64,000 nt of DNA, taken from contig WTXI01000012.1 of the NCBI GenBank assembly GCA_022376515.1, positions 682,001-746,000 on the forward strand. The letters are read 5' to 3'. Position 1 is the first letter of the stretch; each line of letters begins with the position of its first letter. Below, piece by piece: positions 1-12,784 of this stretch. This DNA is from Lactifluus volemus (taxonomy: Eukaryota; Basidiomycota; Agaricomycetes; Russulales; Russulaceae). The position numbers and the translations under genes are program-made. The notes under the pieces are model-generated. The model was not told where the DNA came from, did no database searches, and saw nothing but the letters and a program-made list of their open reading frames with translations.

Positions 1-1694
1 CTGTCTGGCCGCCCAGTCATAACAAATCTTGGGGGAACGGCCTTTCCCCATCCATGCCTGTTCAGGTGTTCCACAGACGTAAGAAATCCTTGGGACCTGC
101 AAGTTGCCACAAACGCGAGGCAAGTGATAAGTCAACGTCACGGCACAAGCATCTCCCGCTCAAACGCCTCGTGGTTAATATTACAGGACGTTGACAAGCT
201 TCTGTTACGCCCTGGTGGAGTGATATGGAAAGAATAGGCCATCGTGAGTCCAGTTGTGACTTATAACGACAAAGAAGATCAAGTGACTTGATGAGTATAC
301 GCCATTATCGGCCAGGAGCTACTGTATGAATCGCCGCCTACAGTTAGGACGTGCTGTCAAAAACAGCATTTGCACCGATTTGGATTTACACGCGGAATGC
401 ATGTGAAATAAAAATTGGTTTAAGTCAAGGAAGTCGACTGCAGAAAAGACACTGCGTGGGTGAAATAACCATACAGAGATTAACACATCTCTAGTTTCAC
501 CCTTTTTTGGTGTTGCATAGGGCAAGAAAACGCGTTCCCATTCACACAGTGATAACATTTACGGTGGGCCGTGGCGTCCGCGCGGTGTGGGTGTGAAATT
601 TGAGGCAATGCCATCAATCCATACGAAAGGCCTCCAATAACAGGGGCTAGAGGCACTGCCAGCACGGTGCCTTCCCACGACGTATCCTGGCAGACACATT
701 TTTGATGCTGATCAAAGTCGGAGACGAAGGCAGGCCGCCGCAATAATTTTCAGGGACAAAAATGTTGATGGACAGATGCTTTATAACATCACGGAAACCG
801 CGGAGCCCGATCTAGAGTCAACTCATAGAAAGAAATTGAGTTAACCAAAGCCCAAGTCAGATTCTGACCAGAGGAGAAAAAAAAAAGACGGTCTTGACCT
901 GACCGAGCGCCGAGTATATCGGAGTGGCGCGGGTAAGTGATCGAACCCAAAACTACGGCCAGCATGTGGGGGGTTCAGCATGGGAGCTTTGGGACAGCCC
1001 ATGACGATTTCCATAAGAGCTGGCCACAGCTACGAGTTCCGTGGTACCTGGGACCATAGGCCAGGGACAGAATCGGGATGAGCCGACTAGGTTAAATCCT
1101 CAGTGGTACAGGATATGGTTCAATGCGAGGGCTGAAGTGCATAAATCCCTTTTCTCGGTAAGTTGTGTTTGGCTGTCTGATCAGATTTAGGTCATTTTGC
1201 AAGGCCCTGGGACGCTCGTCAATTAGTGCGTTGCGCCTCTCCAGAGACCGAGATAACGGCTGTGCCACCCCAACACAGTGGTGAAAAGTCCACGCGTCTT
1301 GTGGTGGGAACGCCGGAGAAGAAACCAAGTAAAGTCACATCCTTTTAGGGTCTGCAACGCCGTATCTCACAGGTCGCAGATGCATTTGATGTCACAATGC
1401 TTAATCATTGCGTGTCGTGTGTGCCCATCCGATTTGTGTATCTCCGTTGCGTCGGCTGAGAGGCAACGTGTCACATTATCTTCTGTTAAAGAAAAAATAA
1501 ATATACGTCTTCAGCGCATGTAATACCCCATCCAGAAGCATTTTCCCAATCAGCATCCCTGTGTCAACCGACGCGCATCAGTACTCAGTCGGTAAAGCCT
1601 CGCGCGTTACCGGAACGCTCATTGCCATAATAAACCCCATTTGCCCTCACCTGTCGGCTCATGTCCTTTCAAGCCAGGCAGCCAGGCGCTCAGA
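1..1694. other. intergenic, no gene supported
   Basis: Open frames of 60-90 codons occur on both strands, but none carries a recognisable motif and none continues across plausible introns. No tRNA, repeat or clear transposon end was seen. Confidence 0.6.
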
Positions 1695-4405
1695 CTATTG
1701 TAAATCGGCAGGTGCCGATGGCGCCACATATCTCCTCTTTGTATGCCGTAGTAACGCGACGACACCATTCGGGGTCATCCCTTCCATTCGTTTGGCGGCG
1801 CCCTGCCGCGGATGTCACTGAAAAAAAAATAGGCACAGATGGGATCAAAATCTCACAATGGAAACTGGACGCGCGCGTGCAAGGCGCTCCCGCTCTTCTG
1901 AGCTGAGCCCATTTACTTGTGCGTAGTCAAGGGTAGGCTGCAGCAGGAGACTCTCGTCCGCGAGGAAAAGACGGACGTCTGCATCTTGCCGGCGTAGGTG
2001 TGCTGCATACCGTCCTGTGAAGAGACTATTTGGGTGTCGTGGAACATGTGTGTAATACAGCAGCGTACCGTCAACATCAAGGCGCGCTAGGACGCGGGGA
2101 TGGATCGTACGAAGCTCGGGAATCACATTCACAAAGTCTGCGCTTCTGAAATGTGGGTGCCTCAACATATCGAAGGCACTTAAATTCCAGCTCAGCACTG
2201 TGTCATCCAAACGGAGAGAACGACATCCTCACCTACGCTTGATCCCGTCCAACGTCACAATGAAGCCGTGATCTCTCCAGCCTTGCGGACTAAGTGTAAT
2301 TCCGCGCAGAAGGGCCTCGGCACGTATGAGCTCGTCGCGCTCGCCGTTAAATGATGTCCAACGTCCTTCGGACACTACCCCAACCGCATGGCCCTTCGGC
2401 GTAAGGCGCACGTCGGCATTATCGCTCCGCATCGTCATACGGTATTCGCTTCGAGAGGTAAACATGCGATACGGCTCTTCCGCACCACGTGTTATGAGGT
2501 CATCGATCATCACACCAATGTAGCCATCTGCACGGGTGAGGACTAACGGTGTAGAGGACCGGGAGGCGAGCCCTGCGTTAATTCCAGCGATGACGCCTTG
2601 GGCGGCAGCTTCTTCGTACCCAGTCGTGCCATTGATCTGTCCCGCAAGGAAGAGACCCTGGTACAGGACTAAGTGTTCAGCTTTCTCAACATATGCACTG
2701 ATCGAGCACCTTGATACGCTTTGTCTCAAGGGTTTCTACCAGGCAATGATTCAGAGAAAGAAGATGAAGCGGCGAGAGAACGCACGGGTCAGTTCCCTCG
2801 GATCTACAAAGTCGTACTCCACCCCGTACGCCGGTCGTACCATCTTTACGTTTTCTAGTCCTGGCACTGTGCGTAGCATTACTTCTTGAAGCTCCTCCGG
2901 CATGCTGTTTGATAACCCATTTGGATAGAAAACCTCTTAAGAGAAATATGTTCGGCATGATGACTGAGGCGAAGGCTGGAGGTTACGGACCAGAGTCGTA
3001 TCCCTCAGGCTCTAACCAAACGATATGCTGGTCGCGTTGCGAAAAGCGAGTAACCTTCGCCTCAAGAGAGGGGCAATAGCGCGGGCCTACAAAATAGGTT
3101 CCAATAAGTTTCCGCGGAACGATTGCAGTTTGTTGCGTCAACCTTTCTTGGTTTCCTGGATGTGAACGCTCAGGTGCATACTTTCGCGAACCAATCGGTG
3201 GGTCTCAGACGTTGTGTGGGTTTTGTAGCATGCCACTTGATTTTCCTACCTGAGATCAATGAACCGCTCCAATGGACATAGACACTATAACTCACTTTAT
3301 TCGCAACGTTCGCATTTAAGAAGCTGAACGGTGAGGGGTCGGCATCGCCTTTCTGCACTTCCATGCCCTCCAGATTGACTGTACGCGCATCAAGCCTAGC
3401 TGGAGTTCCTGTCTGGAGCCTCCCAAGCTTGAAACCTGCTCTGGCAAGAGACTCGGACAGACCACGCGCTGGTGTATCACCCATCCTTCCCGCAGGGAAA
3501 CGCTTCATGCCTAAGTAGCGCGCATACATATACAAATTATAATCTGTCATAGAGGAAATGCATTAACGTACCGATGTGAATTTCCCCGGATAAGAATGTG
3601 CCAGTGCATAGGACAACTTGAGTACATTTGATCAACTCCCCCGTGTCTGGTGACGAGTCAGTGGAAGAAGTATCAGCACGAATGGCGCAAGGCAAGAACC
3701 TAGTCTAATGCCATCTACCGTGGCCCAAACATCCTCGCCTGAGCTCGATATAGGGGCTTGTGGTGCTGCGTGGCTAAAAACAAGGTCAAAGACACTTCCG
3801 GCGCGAACATCGAGGTTTGGGTAGTTAAGGAGCGCATTCTGCATGTGCTTCTTGTAAAGCTTGCGGTCTATCTGGGCGCGGGGTCCCTGTACAGGGTGAT
3901 GAGGGGAAAATGAAGGACAGAGGGAGAAACATACCCAGCCGGCAGCACCCTTTGAACGGTTCAAGATTTGAAACTGAATGCCGGCGGCATCTGTGTGGAG
4001 GTTGATATACAGCACGGAAATTTGAAATGAGAGACGCGAAGACTTTGGTAATTGAATCCGACGCACCCGCGACGCGACCCATAACACCGTCGAGTGCATC
4101 AACCTCCCGGACCAGGGTGCCTTTACCAACGCCACCAATAGATGGATTACAAGACATTTCACCGATTGTTTTGAGCTTTTGTGTGAGAAGCAAAGTCCGA
4201 GTTCCTGCTCGTGCCGCACCGGTCGCTGCTTCGCATCCAGCATGACCTCCTCCGATGACACAGACTATGGGTAGACAACACATGAGCGAGAGGCAGAGAA
4301 AGCATGGCAACAAAGCGAACCGTCATACGTGTCGGAATATGCCAAACTGGCTAGAGGGCGCCCTTGAAAGGGAACACGGCAGCGTGCACGAGCGAGACGA
4401 AGCAT
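1695..4405 (-). CDS. MTO1: MTO1/GidA, mitochondrial tRNA uridine-5-carboxymethylaminomethyl modification enzyme
   Basis: FAD-dependent subunit that, with MSS1/GTPBP3, modifies the wobble uridine (U34) of mitochondrial tRNAs. I read 13 exons: 4321-4405, 4067-4264, 3935-3990, 3700-3886, 3572-3646, 3296-3510, 3143-3245, 2991-3086, 2786-2935, 2710-2735, 2233-2657, 1857-2178 and 1695-1802. They join in frame to 681 aa, close to yeast and human MTO1. The chosen ATG gives an Arg-rich presequence with no acidic residue before about position 24, typical of mitochondrial import. Visible family motifs are the FAD-binding [25 protein letters not shown], signature GPRYCPS and signature [17 protein letters not shown]. 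The C-terminal [11 protein letters not shown] block is reached only by splicing out a 54-nt intron. No truncation or missing key motif was seen. It is divergent from the DUF2470 gene at 5296. Confidence 0.95.
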
Positions 4406-5295
4406 TCAGTCGTTGAAAAGAAAGATAAAATAATAATTTTGTGTCAGTGATGACAAAACATTGACAAGGGTGCCAATGCTATTTCGTGGGAAAATCGCAA
4501 ATAACTTGCACCACTGAGCGAATCTCAATTTAGCACCTTTACAGTGCTCTCTCTAAAAATTGGCAGTGTGCAGTCCTTATTGCCTGGTCACCGCCGCGGA
4601 CCGAGGACCGATCGGTCGCCAAGTGCTACCAGTAATAACGATTAGTTCCTGCCAACTTCAATTTACTATATCTTGGCATAGATGGCTACTAGAAGGTTTA
4701 AAATGCGTCAAGGGGAGTCACAAAGGAGTGAGTGAGAAGATAATAGATAATGAAAAGAGTACTGTAGCATAAGTTACTACAGTGCTGTGGCTCGGTACAG
4801 TTTCCTGTTGGTGAGAAATACGGCATTTCCAAAATTCCACCTAACGCTATAGTTAAAATAAGCGATCTTATTGCCCCCGCGTGGTACTTTTGTGAGAAAT
4901 GTTGGAGTTGCAGCTCCGACGCTCTTGGTATTCCCTCTCTTGCATCATAAAATACATAAACAGACCACATGTCCCACAGTAGTATAGATGCTCATGGTTG
5001 TAGCCTACCACCAATAAGTTCGCTCTCATGTCTGAGTTTGAATCTTCCCTAACACACTGGGGTAGAAATGATCAAAGTAGACTGTGCCTGACTTGAGCCT
5101 TTGTGGCAACAGATACAAGAGTTGTGTTAACTGGTATTATAGTACATATGTACGTGAGAGGGAGTTTGAACCTGAGGCAGATGATAGATACAGTAGCCTA
5201 TTCGGTTGCGGCATTTCAGCCGCCACAAATAGGCGTGACGTCCGTTGATCACGATCGGTCAATACTTACCCCAACGGTCTCTCTCCCATCCCACC
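4406..5295. other. AT-rich intergenic region between divergent genes
   Basis: About 890 bp separate the MTO1 start from the DUF2470 gene start, so both promoters should lie here. No convincing ORF, RNA gene or repeat was seen. Confidence 0.5.
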
Positions 5296-6183
5296 ATGAC
5301 AGACCCAGTCGCGGACAAGTCTGGCTTCCTGTGCATGTATATGTCCTCCCACCCTGACACACTCGTTGCCTACGCCAAGTATTTCGGAAAGGTAGACAGC
5401 CACATACTGTCCGCCAAGATGCTATCCATCAATTCCCAGGTAAGGAGCATTCCCGCACTAGCAACGCCAACAATGGGTCTGACGACGACTCGGAATCTTC
5501 GTCCGTCCCTGCACAGGGCATGGATCTGGAATACAAGGCCAAGGACTCGCCAAATACACCACAGGTCGTCCGCGTCGAGTTTGACCCTCCGCTACTCGGC
5601 TATGAGGAAGTGAAGCCCCGTCTTCTCGGCATGAAAGCGGACGCAGACGAAGCTCTCGGAATAGTACGTGAAACGTCATTCCCATAACTCCCCCGTCCTC
5701 TTGCCACCCTACCCCCATCTTCTGCTCAGTAATACGGTATGTTCACGTGTAGGCCAAGGCCCCACAAATCCACCATTTCGAGATGCCTTTTCAGATTTGG
5801 ATCACCAGTTCCCTCATGCTCTTCCTGATTTACTCCACCTACCTACCCCCGAACTCGAAAGGCGTCTTTTGGTGGCTCGCCCGCACCCTCAGGTCTATCG
5901 AATTCCTGGATTCGATCGTTTTTCCGGCCTGGGTCTTCACATTTATCGTACACAGTGCCGAGGGCGTCTATGCGGCCACCCTCATGCGCAAGCACCGCAT
6001 GACCTGGCCTATCGGGGTTTGTACCTCTTTGTCATTCCCCATTACTCTCCATGACCGAGTCTGACGTGGACCCGGCAGATGGCTTGGGTCATCTCAACTA
6101 CGATATTTGGGTTTCCCGTGTTAATGAGGCTGCGCCGTCTCGTTAAGCAGGCGCGGATTGAGTCAATCATGAAAGGTACATAG
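5296..6183 (+). CDS. DUF2470-domain integral membrane protein
   Basis: Four exons (5296-5439, 5517-5663, 5753-6016, 6079-6183) join in frame to 219 aa. The N-terminal ~95 residues match the DUF2470 pattern: MSSHPDTL, then AKMLSINSQ joined across intron 1 to GMDLEY. In bacteria and plants this fold is linked to heme-iron utilisation or flavin-binding-like proteins. The C-terminal half has hydrophobic stretches (FQIWITSSLMLFLIYSTYL, IVFPAWVFTFIVHSAEGVY, MAWVISTTIFGFPVLMRL), giving about three predicted membrane spans. The tail is short and basic. The substrate or role in fungi is not known to me. The ATG at 5296 is preferred over an upstream in-frame one because it directly precedes the domain and has a good context. 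It converges on the F-box gene. Confidence 0.85.
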
Positions 6184-6635
6184 TCGAGGACAAGACTTCG
6201 GCAGAAGAGGCCACACCTTTAGCTTGTGCGTTGTGCGGAGAGGGGCTGTAATCGCTTTCGCTTTTCAACTTCTTGCCGGTCTCAAATCAGAGGTCGAAAG
6301 CTATCTATACCATCTGCTTTTTCGCTTTCTATAGTTTTTTGGCATTGATATTTTGTTCTTTTTACCCGCTTTCCAGTTGCACAACCAGAAGAAAGCTAAT
6401 CGTAGATGTGTTATCGGAACCCCTTCACAGTACGATTGCCATCCGTCTTTAACCTACCTTACCTTGAAACGGAAATCGACGCCGATTCGGCGGTGCCAGA
6501 ACCATCGAGAAATTAAGTTCCTATCACAGAGGTTTAGAAAAACTACCATTCGATTGAGTACGACATGACCATCGATCATCTCGCGGTCAAACGGGTCACA
6601 GAGATACGTGTAGATACTTGCAACCGATTCTATGT
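6184..6635. other. 3' intergenic between convergent genes
   Basis: Holds the 3' ends of the DUF2470 and F-box genes. A minus-strand frame of about 100 codons here has no known motif and probably overlaps the F-box 3' UTR. Confidence 0.45.
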
Positions 6636-8342
6636 TCATATTGCATGGTAAAACATTCTCCTGATCCGAGGACCCGGAGTCGGACCCTCTATCGGCAATA
6701 ACACCATCTAGACAACGATCAACCAAATGCGATCGCTTAGAACCAATAATGTTCACTTACTTCGGCAAGTACGACAACATCCTCGCAGAGCACGCACATC
6801 AGGGTTCCCACGAGCAATGCCTGCGGAATCGGAATCTCCTTGACAAGGCAAGGCAATTCCTTTTCTCCACCAGGGAGGATATAAGACAAGCCGCCCGGGG
6901 CTGCGAGCTCTGGACGTTCCCGCACAGACGGATGTTGTGTCGTAGTCCATTGTTGCGGTACGTACGGTGCATCATGATTGCTTGGTTGTGTGCAAAATCT
7001 GGAACGCGCGTATCTGACACGCTGGGGATGATAATCGTATACGCGTATTACGGGCCGCGAAAAGCGGTCCTTGACGATGTGATAGTTCAAAGCCCGCATG
7101 CCGCATACTGGGTGCACCTTGGTGATCGTTTGGTACGCTATCTCGTAGTCCGAGACTTGACGGACGATTCCCGGTGTCCATGCCTCCCAGGGGACGGGTC
7201 CCTCAGGCGAATGCGAGAGGACGTACGACAGGAGTGCGTTGGAGGAGATGTGGATTGTTTGCTCCCGAATACGGCGTACAGATCGGCGCCAACGAATCGC
7301 GACGTCGAGGACGATGAGCCTGTCGGAAAGATCGGCACGAAAGTAACCAGTGATATGGTCGTTCGACCATGCATGCGGCATGGAGTTCTGCAGGATGGAG
7401 GGGCGAAAAATGAACCTTCCCGGTGGAATATCTTTCTTATTCAAGTCAAGGAATGTACGGTGGACAGAGTGGACATTCTCCACGACAAGTTTCGGGAGGT
7501 CTCCCGGGTGTTCATTACTCAAGTAAATTTTGTGGCTGGGGTCCAAAAACTTTAAGTGAAGTGACCTCTCAATCAGAAATCCAACACGAATAACGGATGA
7601 AGTCTTACCAATTCGGTGCGATGTCCTTCCACCAGCCAATTCAAAAGGCGTGAATGTAAAGACTCGTCAATAAAATCCGGCAAACACGGGACAGTAATTG
7701 TCGGAACGGGGAGCACGTCTTGATGAACCAGAGGACGAGGCTTGTCAGTTCCTAAGCGATTTTCACTACAGCTCAAACGATCAGAGTACAGGAATGACAG
7801 TACGAATATCCTATGACATACTGCGCGTAAATGAGTAGGCCTGGCGAATCTATGGAGAACTCGTGTTCAGGGATGTCCAAGACACCTGGGTAGATTGAAG
7901 GCAGCCTGTGAAACACAAGGGTTCTGCCAGCGCTTATGGGTTCATTCGAAGGATGAAAGAATACGAGCAAGTTTCCCGAGGACGCGGCGAATCCAAGGAT
8001 GCTGTCGTGGACTTCGATAGGGAACCATGGAGAGTCCTTCCATGCCGTCCCATGCAATGTCAGCAATTTCATGCGCTCAGCTAGATCCTCGTCGACAGGA
8101 ATGTTGTCGACTAAACCTGCAGCTGCCAATGACACGCTATATCGAAGTGCCAATGAACCCGCCACGAGATTGTTCATGCGACGGCATGTCTGCGGCGCCG
8201 GGAAATGTCACATCGCATACTAGTACATTCCGTGTCTCGCCAATTATATGCACACCTGTTGACACAACGCAATTACTGAGTAACCACCCAAGTTCAAGAT
8301 CCTGATAAGGAGTTCCTCAGGAAGTGACAACAGGGCAGCCAT
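6636..8342 (-). CDS. F-box protein, Agaricomycete type
   Basis: Likely substrate-recognition subunit of an SCF ubiquitin ligase. Exon 1 (8256-8342) encodes an F-box start with LPEELLIRILNLGG and VIALCQQ. It splices to 8189 and onward (TCRRMNNLVAGS, SVSLAAAGLVDN). Two further short introns, near 7750-7810 and 7586-7626, keep the frame into a long C-terminal region with degenerate beta-propeller-like text (LHLKFLDPSHKIYLS, PWEAWTP). This layout is common in large Agaricomycete F-box families. The 3' end is uncertain. The frame stops at 6737 if unspliced, but a GTAAGT at the codon GAA and an AG near 6701 would add a short exon ending at 6636. The substrate is unknown. Confidence 0.7.
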
Positions 8343-9260
8343 TGTTAATCACGGAGAAAGGATGTGCGTCCGAACAGGTGGAGCTTCCCGAAGGTGCCGG
8401 AAATGAACGACGGTGGTCGACAAAAGATACGCCGATACAATACTTGAACTAGAAAGTGATTGATTGATATCAAACCCAATCGATATGGGCGCAAGCTTCC
8501 TTCCAGAACAGTGACGCAGCAGAAAAAGCGGCCCAAATTGAAATAAATAGAGATATTAAGTAAGCCATTCTGTATTTGGAAAGTGGGGCTAGCCAATAAC
8601 TCCGGCGATTTGCGGTCTGGTGTAGCTGAAGCAGTAGAAAACCGATACTGTAGAGGTACAGGTGTCTCCTCTTAGACCGCAGCTGCCATACCTTTCTCGA
8701 GAAATTCAACTGCATCTAACCTCTTTTGCGCGGGTTCTTCTTTGCGTTTGGCCTAGTCCTAGTCAGGCTAACTATGGCCGGCAGGGGAAAAAGAAGAAAA
8801 CGCCACAGCCCTTTTCTGTTTCCCCTGCTGCTGTTCTGCGCTTTCGATACCTGCTTATCTGTTGTCTTTTCCCTCTTATTCATTATTTGCAGGTCTCTCG
8901 CGTTCCCCGCTTTCTTCCTCCGAGACGTCGTTCCTGTACTTTACCGTTACGAGAACACGTCGGTTGGTTTCGACTTCCGCTTTCATGATTCCGGCTGCTC
9001 TACTTTCGGTGAGAACTGCATGAGATCCTGCAGCTCAGGACTCCGAGGATATGGTCATATGAACTCGTGAGGAACAGCGATAATGATATGGATCCACTCA
9101 CGCGAATTCAGATGCTTTAATATGGGATGATTGGGTTGTCGAATCGAAGGAAAAAGCAACCTGGTATGATGTCTTCATCATCGCTCTCGTCTATATCACG
9201 TCCCGAACTCTGGGGTCGAAAGTTGATTAGCTGGCGTAAGTTACTAGTAATAGCTAGAGG
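8343..9260. other. intergenic, no gene supported
   Basis: Plus-strand frames of 80-115 codons (8662-9070) have Pro/Phe-rich, low-complexity translations with no domain. Nothing else was seen. Confidence 0.5.
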
Positions 9261-9879
9261 CCGCTTTTGTATGACGAGCCCTACTTCTTCCTAGAGAGGA
9301 GCCTACAACTCGATGGCCCAATTCTTGTCATCATCGATGCCTTGGGTGAGAGTGGACTTGAAAACGGCAAAGCCGGACTTCACATATTTCTTGCTCAATG
9401 TGTCATTGACCTCCCACCAAACTTCTATGTACTCATCATCTCGAGACCGGAGAATGGTATCGAACCTGCATTCGCCAATGCGACTTCCGTATTTACCCTC
9501 TACACGGATGATGTCCAACTGGCTGCCAACATGGAACGAGATATTGGCCTGTATCTTCGACATGAACTCCCTAGGGGCGTATTCAAGCACCGTGGCGACA
9601 ACTTAGTGAAGACGTCAGAGGGCCCGTTTCAATGGGCGGTCGTTGCATGCGGATGCATAACAGCCCTGTTAGTCTTGGCCTTAGCGAGAGAGAGTGCGTA
9701 CAATGCCTGTTGGACACCTTATACGAAGGAGTTCTCAAAGAGTACTTCAAAATACATGAAGCACAAATGTATTCCAGCCTGTTATTGGGCAGCTTCTTGT
9801 TGCGATCGAGCCGCTCTCGATTAGTTCGCTAATTGCTCTGCGATGGCACTCACCAGCTGATGACTCCGGCCGCCGATGA
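9261..9879 (+). pseudogene. broken NACHT (STAND NTPase) fragment, NLR remnant of a different subfamily
   Basis: The frame from 9267 contains a NACHT Walker B-like strand (ILVIIDALGESG) and a sensor-like LPPNFYVLIISRPENGIE. Intact relatives usually have DALDES, so the second Asp is replaced by Gly. Homology continues in other frames: LFQWAAVACG-like text near 9620, then ECVQCLLDTLYEGVLKEYFK, then IEPLSISSLIALRWHSPADD ending at a TGA at 9879. Frameshifts are therefore needed. There is no P-loop and no repeat domain. The wording resembles the NACHT-WD40 type of basidiomycete NLRs, not the Goodbye-NACHT-ANK type found at 23-54 kb. Confidence 0.7.
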
Positions 9880-11136
9880 CTCCGATCTTGTCCTTAGATA
9901 ACTTCAAATCTAACATTTGCAAGCTCGAGTCGTCATATCTCGCCAACAGTGATGTCTCAGACTTGGATCTCGAATTAGAATTGAAAAGATGGCGCAGATG
10001 CTGTATAGATACTGATGAGGACGAGGTCATGTGAGGTGCAACAGTGTGCCAGTGAGGCCCATTCTGCCGCCCGAGACAACAGTGATGCCGGATCCCATCC
10101 CACCCCCCATCCGAGTCCATGAAGCGAGGTGCAAGTCCACGCTATCATTGAGCTCAAGACAAGCTTGATCTTCTCAGGCTTCTGCTCCCGCATCAGGAAA
10201 ATGTGAAAGTTGCTAGCGTTGCCAGCACTACAGGAGTAACGCTAGCGTCGCCTAGTTCAATTCCTATTCTGGCCCTAGCAGATCTGCCGTGATATATCAC
10301 GGCAAACTGGCTCTAGGTACGGCCAGTTTTTGCGTCTATCGCTACATAATAAGGCTAGTTCCTCCGCTTATGCTAAAATAGAGCCATTTGACTTCGTAGG
10401 GCTATGTTTTGTGCCTAGTGCTATTATTTTCACAAATTTCATGCCTAGTTTAGTCTGGAAATCCAGATAAGATTGATGATAGATCTAATTCAACAACATG
10501 GTACACGAGGAACAGCAGCCCGAAACATGACATGCAATTGTATGAATAAGGATCCGTAGCTCTTGCTAACATGTGCGACATTGGGGCTACACAGGACGAG
10601 TGTTCCCCACAGGCTAGTTCAGTTGGGTGTTGGTGAGTGCCAGAAAAAGGGGGGAGGGAAGAATGATCAACTCACCCAACTCCAAGTCAGCCACGGAACA
10701 GAAAATAAAATTAGCAATCCCCAAACGTGACAGGAACCAACGATGACATGAGGTCAGTGAGGTGAAGCACAGAGGTGAAAATACAGCGGCCAACCCCCGA
10801 TAAATAATAGATCGACCACATGGCCCTCAGGGTGCATGCGACACCCGTTCGGAAATGGGCAGTCCACGCGTCGCGACCACGCTTACGATCCGACAGCTTC
10901 CCAAAGGCCGGGAAGCTTCAACGGTACCGTACAACACTGGTCGAAGTGATCCGTTACCCAACCTCGATTCGCAACCCAACCAGTTAGTATACCCATTCAA
11001 GCAAGTGATGGCTAGGCGTCGCTAGTAACTCTAGTATATAAATATCGTCCTCACATGTGCAACTCCTCGGGTCATTTCTGTTGCCCTATCCATTCTCTTT
11101 TTCTTGTGCCAGTCCGGAGACTTTCTTACTCGCGGT
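9880..11136. other. intergenic, no gene supported
   Basis: About 1.25 kb without supported coding capacity. The promoter of the PriA-like gene must lie in its right part; a TATA-like stretch (AGTATATAAATA) occurs near 11032-11043. Confidence 0.5.
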
Positions 11137-12223
11137 ATGCGTCTCTTCAAGCTCCTTTCTCTTCTCGGTCTGTTCTTCTGGGCTCGTGCATCGTCCATTA
11201 AGATGCGAGAGCCAGCATCACACCCTCTAGACACACGCGAGCTCCTCGACGTGTGCGCGTCCGTGAACGCGGATCTTACTGTCCCTGACCTACTTGGCAT
11301 TTTGTCTCTCGTTGGCGTGATAGGTCTGTCAATCCCCTACAGAGTATAGTGTGACACTTCTCCTTATCAAATGTCTCAGATGTCTGCCTGTGTATATCAG
11401 CCCTTCCCCTTTTCATTCAGACAAACGTAGTCGCCATCGCAGCAGTCGGGAGAGCCCAGGGCGGAGAACCAGAAGTCACCTCCATTTTGGAAAAACTCGT
11501 ACGTGAGACGGAGAGATGCCTTGAGCATTTATTCTAACTTTGACTTCAACCTCAGATCCACGAAGCTGCCCCAGATTCGGGCTGCGACTACCCGGACCAC
11601 TCCATTCCCGCCTGTGTTGATGGAAACCCGTGCGGGTTTCATTGCACAGACGGCTTCACGGCTTCCCCGCCAGATCAACCGACGACGTGCGTTTGTGAGG
11701 AATCCTCGGTCATCTGCAACGGCAAGTGTGTGGAAGCTGGGCCATGCCCCACAAGCGCTCCGTCAATATCAAAGAAGAAACGTTGGTCTGGCAGCGGTAC
11801 TTGTGCAGAGATGGGTCCTGAATGGGCTGCATGCGGTGTCTTTAACGGCGGTGCTCGTTCATGGGAGTGCATCAATACGGCCCGCGATCTCGAAAGCTGT
11901 AAGTACTTCGCCGAGATTTTTTTTTGCCTCTATATGCGCATATCGTGACACGGGTTCCAGGTGGCGGGTGCATATTACCCCTGACACCTTATGTTCCAAT
12001 CGGCCAGGACTGTACCTCCCTTCCCGGTGTCGCAGACGTCGCCTGTATTGCAGGTGAATGTGTTGTGCGCCATTGCCTCCCAGGGTACGTCCCCGCGCGC
12101 GACGGCACCCATTGCGTCTCTAGGCACGGAAAGATTTCACAGCATTACGACGACGAAGCCGAGTCTGTACCTGCCAGAGTTTATGGGCTCGAACACGTCC
12201 CTCTGCGGAAACGGAAACATTGA
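11137..12223 (+). CDS. priA: PriA-like secreted cysteine-rich protein
   Basis: Homologue of Lentinula edodes PriA, a protein abundant in primordia and young fruiting bodies; its biochemical role is unknown. Exons 11137-11323, 11380-11498, 11556-11898 and 11961-12223 join in frame to 303 aa. Residues 1-19 form a signal peptide (MRLFKLLSLLGLFFWARAS). Family landmarks follow in order: DVCASVNADL, VCLCISALPLFIQTN, CDYPDHSIPACVDGNPCGFHC, RWSGSGTCAEMGPEWAACG, GGARSWECINTARDLESC and GQDCTSLPGVADVACIAGEC. Introns 1 and 3 are phase 1 and restore the motifs exactly, which supports the model. The many Cys suggest a disulfide-rich extracellular or cell-wall protein. No break was seen. Confidence 0.9.
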
Positions 12224-12784
12224 ACGCTCCACACTCTTTAGACTTGCTAAATGAATTATGGGCAGAGAAAAGAACATTATACGCTGTTATTTAGCTGATT
12301 AGATGGTTTCTCTGGGTTCAGACTCGTAGTCTCTCCTTTTAGGTCATACTTATACAGTACCCCGTTCCATTTTAATTTGATTCGTGCCATTCGGGGCCGT
12401 CGTTTATTATCCTAAGCTTGCGGATGCACAGTCGTGACGTCTCCTGGCTGCTTCCTCGCAAAAAGAAATGACGGAGTGTGCGCGAGCGCGAGATTGTACT
12501 CCTTAGCAGCATCTCTTCGCGGTAAGAAACTCATCTACGTCCAGGATGCCGGCTCTTGCAGTAGACTCGGATGGGCAATTTTAATGACCTCGAACGGCCT
12601 ACAAGTGAAGTCTGACTGTCTGAGATGGAGAAAAAAGCATACGGTCACTATGACGCCGAAAATGTGGTGGCTTGGTCGGCTTGCCTTTCTTGGAAAACAG
12701 CCAAATCGGCAGAGGCCGAGTCATCATCGGTCATGGACCGGATCCTTCTTCTCACCGTTCACTTCACCATCATAATCGCACATA
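12224..12784. other. intergenic, no gene supported
   Basis: Holds the 3' end of the PriA-like gene and the DPH3 promoter. Short open frames here have no motif. Confidence 0.5.

Noticed and set aside
6749..7555. 268-codon plus-strand ORF opposite the F-box gene
   Set aside because: The minus-strand frame continues across introns into a recognisable F-box, whereas this one has no domain.
11503..12057. 184-codon ORF overlapping the PriA-like gene
   Set aside because: It reads through introns in the wrong frame. The spliced frame matches the family from end to end.
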